Shown here in pieces: positions 5,874 to 6,496 of a stretch of 6,496 nt of DNA. Source of the stretch: G026625185 sp035256645 (GTDB lineage Bacteria; Desulfobacterota; WTBG01; JAGOGO01); the NCBI GenBank assembly GCA_035256645.1, contig DATEXU010000171.1, positions 1 through 6,496 on the forward strand, given 5' to 3'. Position 1 is the stretch's first letter, and every line of letters begins with the position of its first letter. The position numbers and the translations under genes were made by a program. The notes under the pieces were generated by a model that saw only the letters and a list, made by a program, of their open reading frames with translations, made no database searches and was not told the DNA's origin.

Positions 5874-5941
5874 TGTCATTCCCGCGAAAGCGGGAATCTA
5901 TAAGTAATAATTCTGGATTCCGGGTCAAGCCCGGAATGACA
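5874..5941. repeat. Palindromic repeat element A (TGTCATTCC ... GGAATGACA)
   Basis: Inverted ends TGTCATTCC (5874-5882) and GGAATGACA (5933-5941) enclose two back-to-back hairpins: ATTCCCGC-GAAA-GCGGGAAT (5878-5897) and ATTCCGGG-TCAAG-CCCGGAAT (5917-5937). This is a 68-bp non-coding mobile-repeat type. The first strong hairpin after the operon lies here and could slow or end transcription. Confidence 0.75.
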
Positions 5942-6000
5942 CCGAAGGATCATGGAGATATTTATTTGCCGAGGTAATAATACAAACGCATTAAATGAAG

Positions 6001-6071
6001 TGTCATGCTGAACTTGTTTCAGCATCTAAAACCAATCTATTATGAGACCCTGAAACAAGTTCAGGGCGACA
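6001..6071. repeat. Palindromic repeat element B (CTGAACTTGTTTCAG inverted pair)
   Basis: CTGAACTTGTTTCAG (6008-6022) and its exact inverse complement CTGAAACAAGTTCAG (6050-6064) lie within TGTC...GACA ends. Each half also folds alone: ATGCTGAA/TTCAGCAT (6005-6025) and CCCTGAA/TTCAGGG (6048-6066). Size and two-hairpin plan match element A, so the two look like members of one superfamily. Confidence 0.75.
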
Positions 6072-6090
6072 AAATGTAAAAACAATGAAC

Positions 6091-6117
6091 TACCCCGCCG
6101 CAAGCAGCGGGGTATCA
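6091..6117. repeat. TACCCCGCCGC palindromic repeat, copy 2
   Basis: ACCCCGC (6092-6098) pairs with GCGGGGT (6107-6113) around the loop CGCAAGCA, followed by ATCAAAG. It matches the copies at 2492 and 6266. Confidence 0.65.
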
Positions 6118-6131
6118 AAGAATTTAAATTC

Positions 6132-6240
6132 TGTCATTCCGCACTTGATGCGGAATCCAGAGACTAAGGTAAAGCGACTAAGCAATTTTTTATTAGTCCC
6201 TGATACCACCCTCTGGATTCTTGTTTTCACGGGAATGACA
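6132..6240. repeat. Palindromic repeat element C (TGTCATTCC ... GGAATGACA, long form)
   Basis: The ends TGTCATTCC (6132-6140) and GGAATGACA (6232-6240) are identical to those of element A. Next come a hairpin ATTCCGCA-CTTGA-TGCGGAAT (6136-6156) and an inner inverted pair GAATCCAGAG (6153-6162) / CTCTGGATTC (6211-6220). The 48-bp centre is AT-rich and unrelated to element A. Confidence 0.7.
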
Positions 6241-6265
6241 TCCACGGCTATTCAACACCGCGTCT

Positions 6266-6300
6266 CACCCCGTCGCAAACGGACGGGGTATTTAAAAAAT
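6266..6300. repeat. TACCCCGCCGC palindromic repeat, copy 3
   Basis: ACCCCGTC (6267-6274) pairs perfectly with GACGGGGT (6282-6289) around a 7-nt loop, followed by ATTTAAAAAAT. The paired T and A changes relative to copy 2 keep the stem intact, which suggests selection for, or gene conversion of, the palindrome. Confidence 0.65.
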
Positions 6301-6328
6301 AAATGCGTTTTTATTAAAAAAGGACAGC

Positions 6329-6496
6329 ATGTCCGGTCAAAAAGTCCTCCTTATCAACCCCAATAGAATGAAGCCGGTCGTTACGCCCGTGGCGATTGAC
6401 TACCTGGCGGACTCACTGAAACGCCGGCGAATAGATGTTGATTTTCTCGACCTTTCTTTTTCCGAAGACGTGAAGGCGGATATTGAGCGTGCTTTC
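6329..6496 (+). CDS. Probable B12-binding domain radical SAM protein, N-terminus only (3' truncated by window end)
   Basis: The first 56 residues of a larger protein. ATG 6329 is preceded by AAAAAAGGA with 5-6 nt spacing, a good Shine-Dalgarno. The sequence begins MSGQKVLLINPNRMKP, then VAIDYLADSLKRRRIDVDFLDLSF. This matches the first beta-alpha-beta of the cobalamin-binding (B12-binding) domain at the N-terminus of many BchE/HpnP-like radical SAM proteins, which have the pattern KVLLINPN...P.G..YLA..L...G..V...D. The radical SAM CxxxCxxC motif would lie beyond the window, so the enzyme class is an inference and the substrate unknown. No clear promoter is seen; the repeat array directly precedes it. 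Confidence 0.7.
   Translation, partial: MSGQKVLLINPNRMKPVVTPVAIDYLADSLKRRRIDVDFLDLSFSEDVKADIERAF

Noticed and set aside
5874..6300. CRISPR array
   Set aside because: The repeats belong to different families, are inverted rather than direct, and have no regular spacer length.
6085..6366. Possible 93-residue protein on the plus strand
   Set aside because: It is made almost entirely of repeat elements and ends inside the radical SAM gene in another frame.

Overview
The window looks like chromosomal DNA of a diderm, uncultured-type bacterium. The substrate-binding protein has a cleavable signal peptide with no lipobox cysteine, so it is probably periplasmic, and the intergenic DNA is moderately AT-rich. 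The spacers are packed with short palindromic repeats (TGTCATTCC...GGAATGACA, CCCCGCCGC...GCGGGG and CCCCTCT...AGAGGGG types) of the kind often seen in environmental genomes such as Desulfobacterota, Nitrospirota and Omnitrophota. I cannot fix the phylum from this sequence alone.

Layout: (1) 2-1420, the C-terminal two thirds of a UvrD/PcrA-type DNA helicase, cut in frame by one TAA codon at 575-577, with a good Shine-Dalgarno and ATG just after it. (2) 1464-1802, a small single-domain cupin. (3) 1803-2474 on the minus strand, a class I SAM-dependent methyltransferase whose stop codon directly abuts the cupin stop. (4) 2475-3048, a gene-free spacer holding a degenerate CCCCGCCGC repeat, a nested hairpin, a MITE-like palindromic element and then a sigma-70-type promoter with a ModE-like inverted repeat. 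(5) 3049-5764, a tightly coupled molybdate/tungstate ABC importer operon (binding protein, permease, ATPase). (6) 5765-6328, a spacer with five palindromic repeat elements in about 430 bp. (7) 6329-6496, the start of a probable B12-binding radical SAM protein running off the window.

The transporter genes work together: the periplasmic protein captures the oxyanion, the ModB-like permease forms the channel and the ModC-like ATPase powers uptake. Overlapping start and stop codons suggest translational coupling, and a CGTTAT-N11-ATATCG inverted repeat at the predicted transcription start resembles the molybdate-responsive ModE operator. The most notable feature is an in-frame TGA at codon 144 of the binding-protein gene. 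Both sides keep the same frame and the same family similarity. The position lies in the ligand-site segment, and from memory many relatives carry Cys there. A hairpin whose loop starts 25 nt after the TGA makes selenocysteine decoding a testable possibility. A simple nonsense mutation or sequencing error is a serious alternative, especially because the helicase gene also carries an in-frame stop (TAA) that selenocysteine cannot explain.
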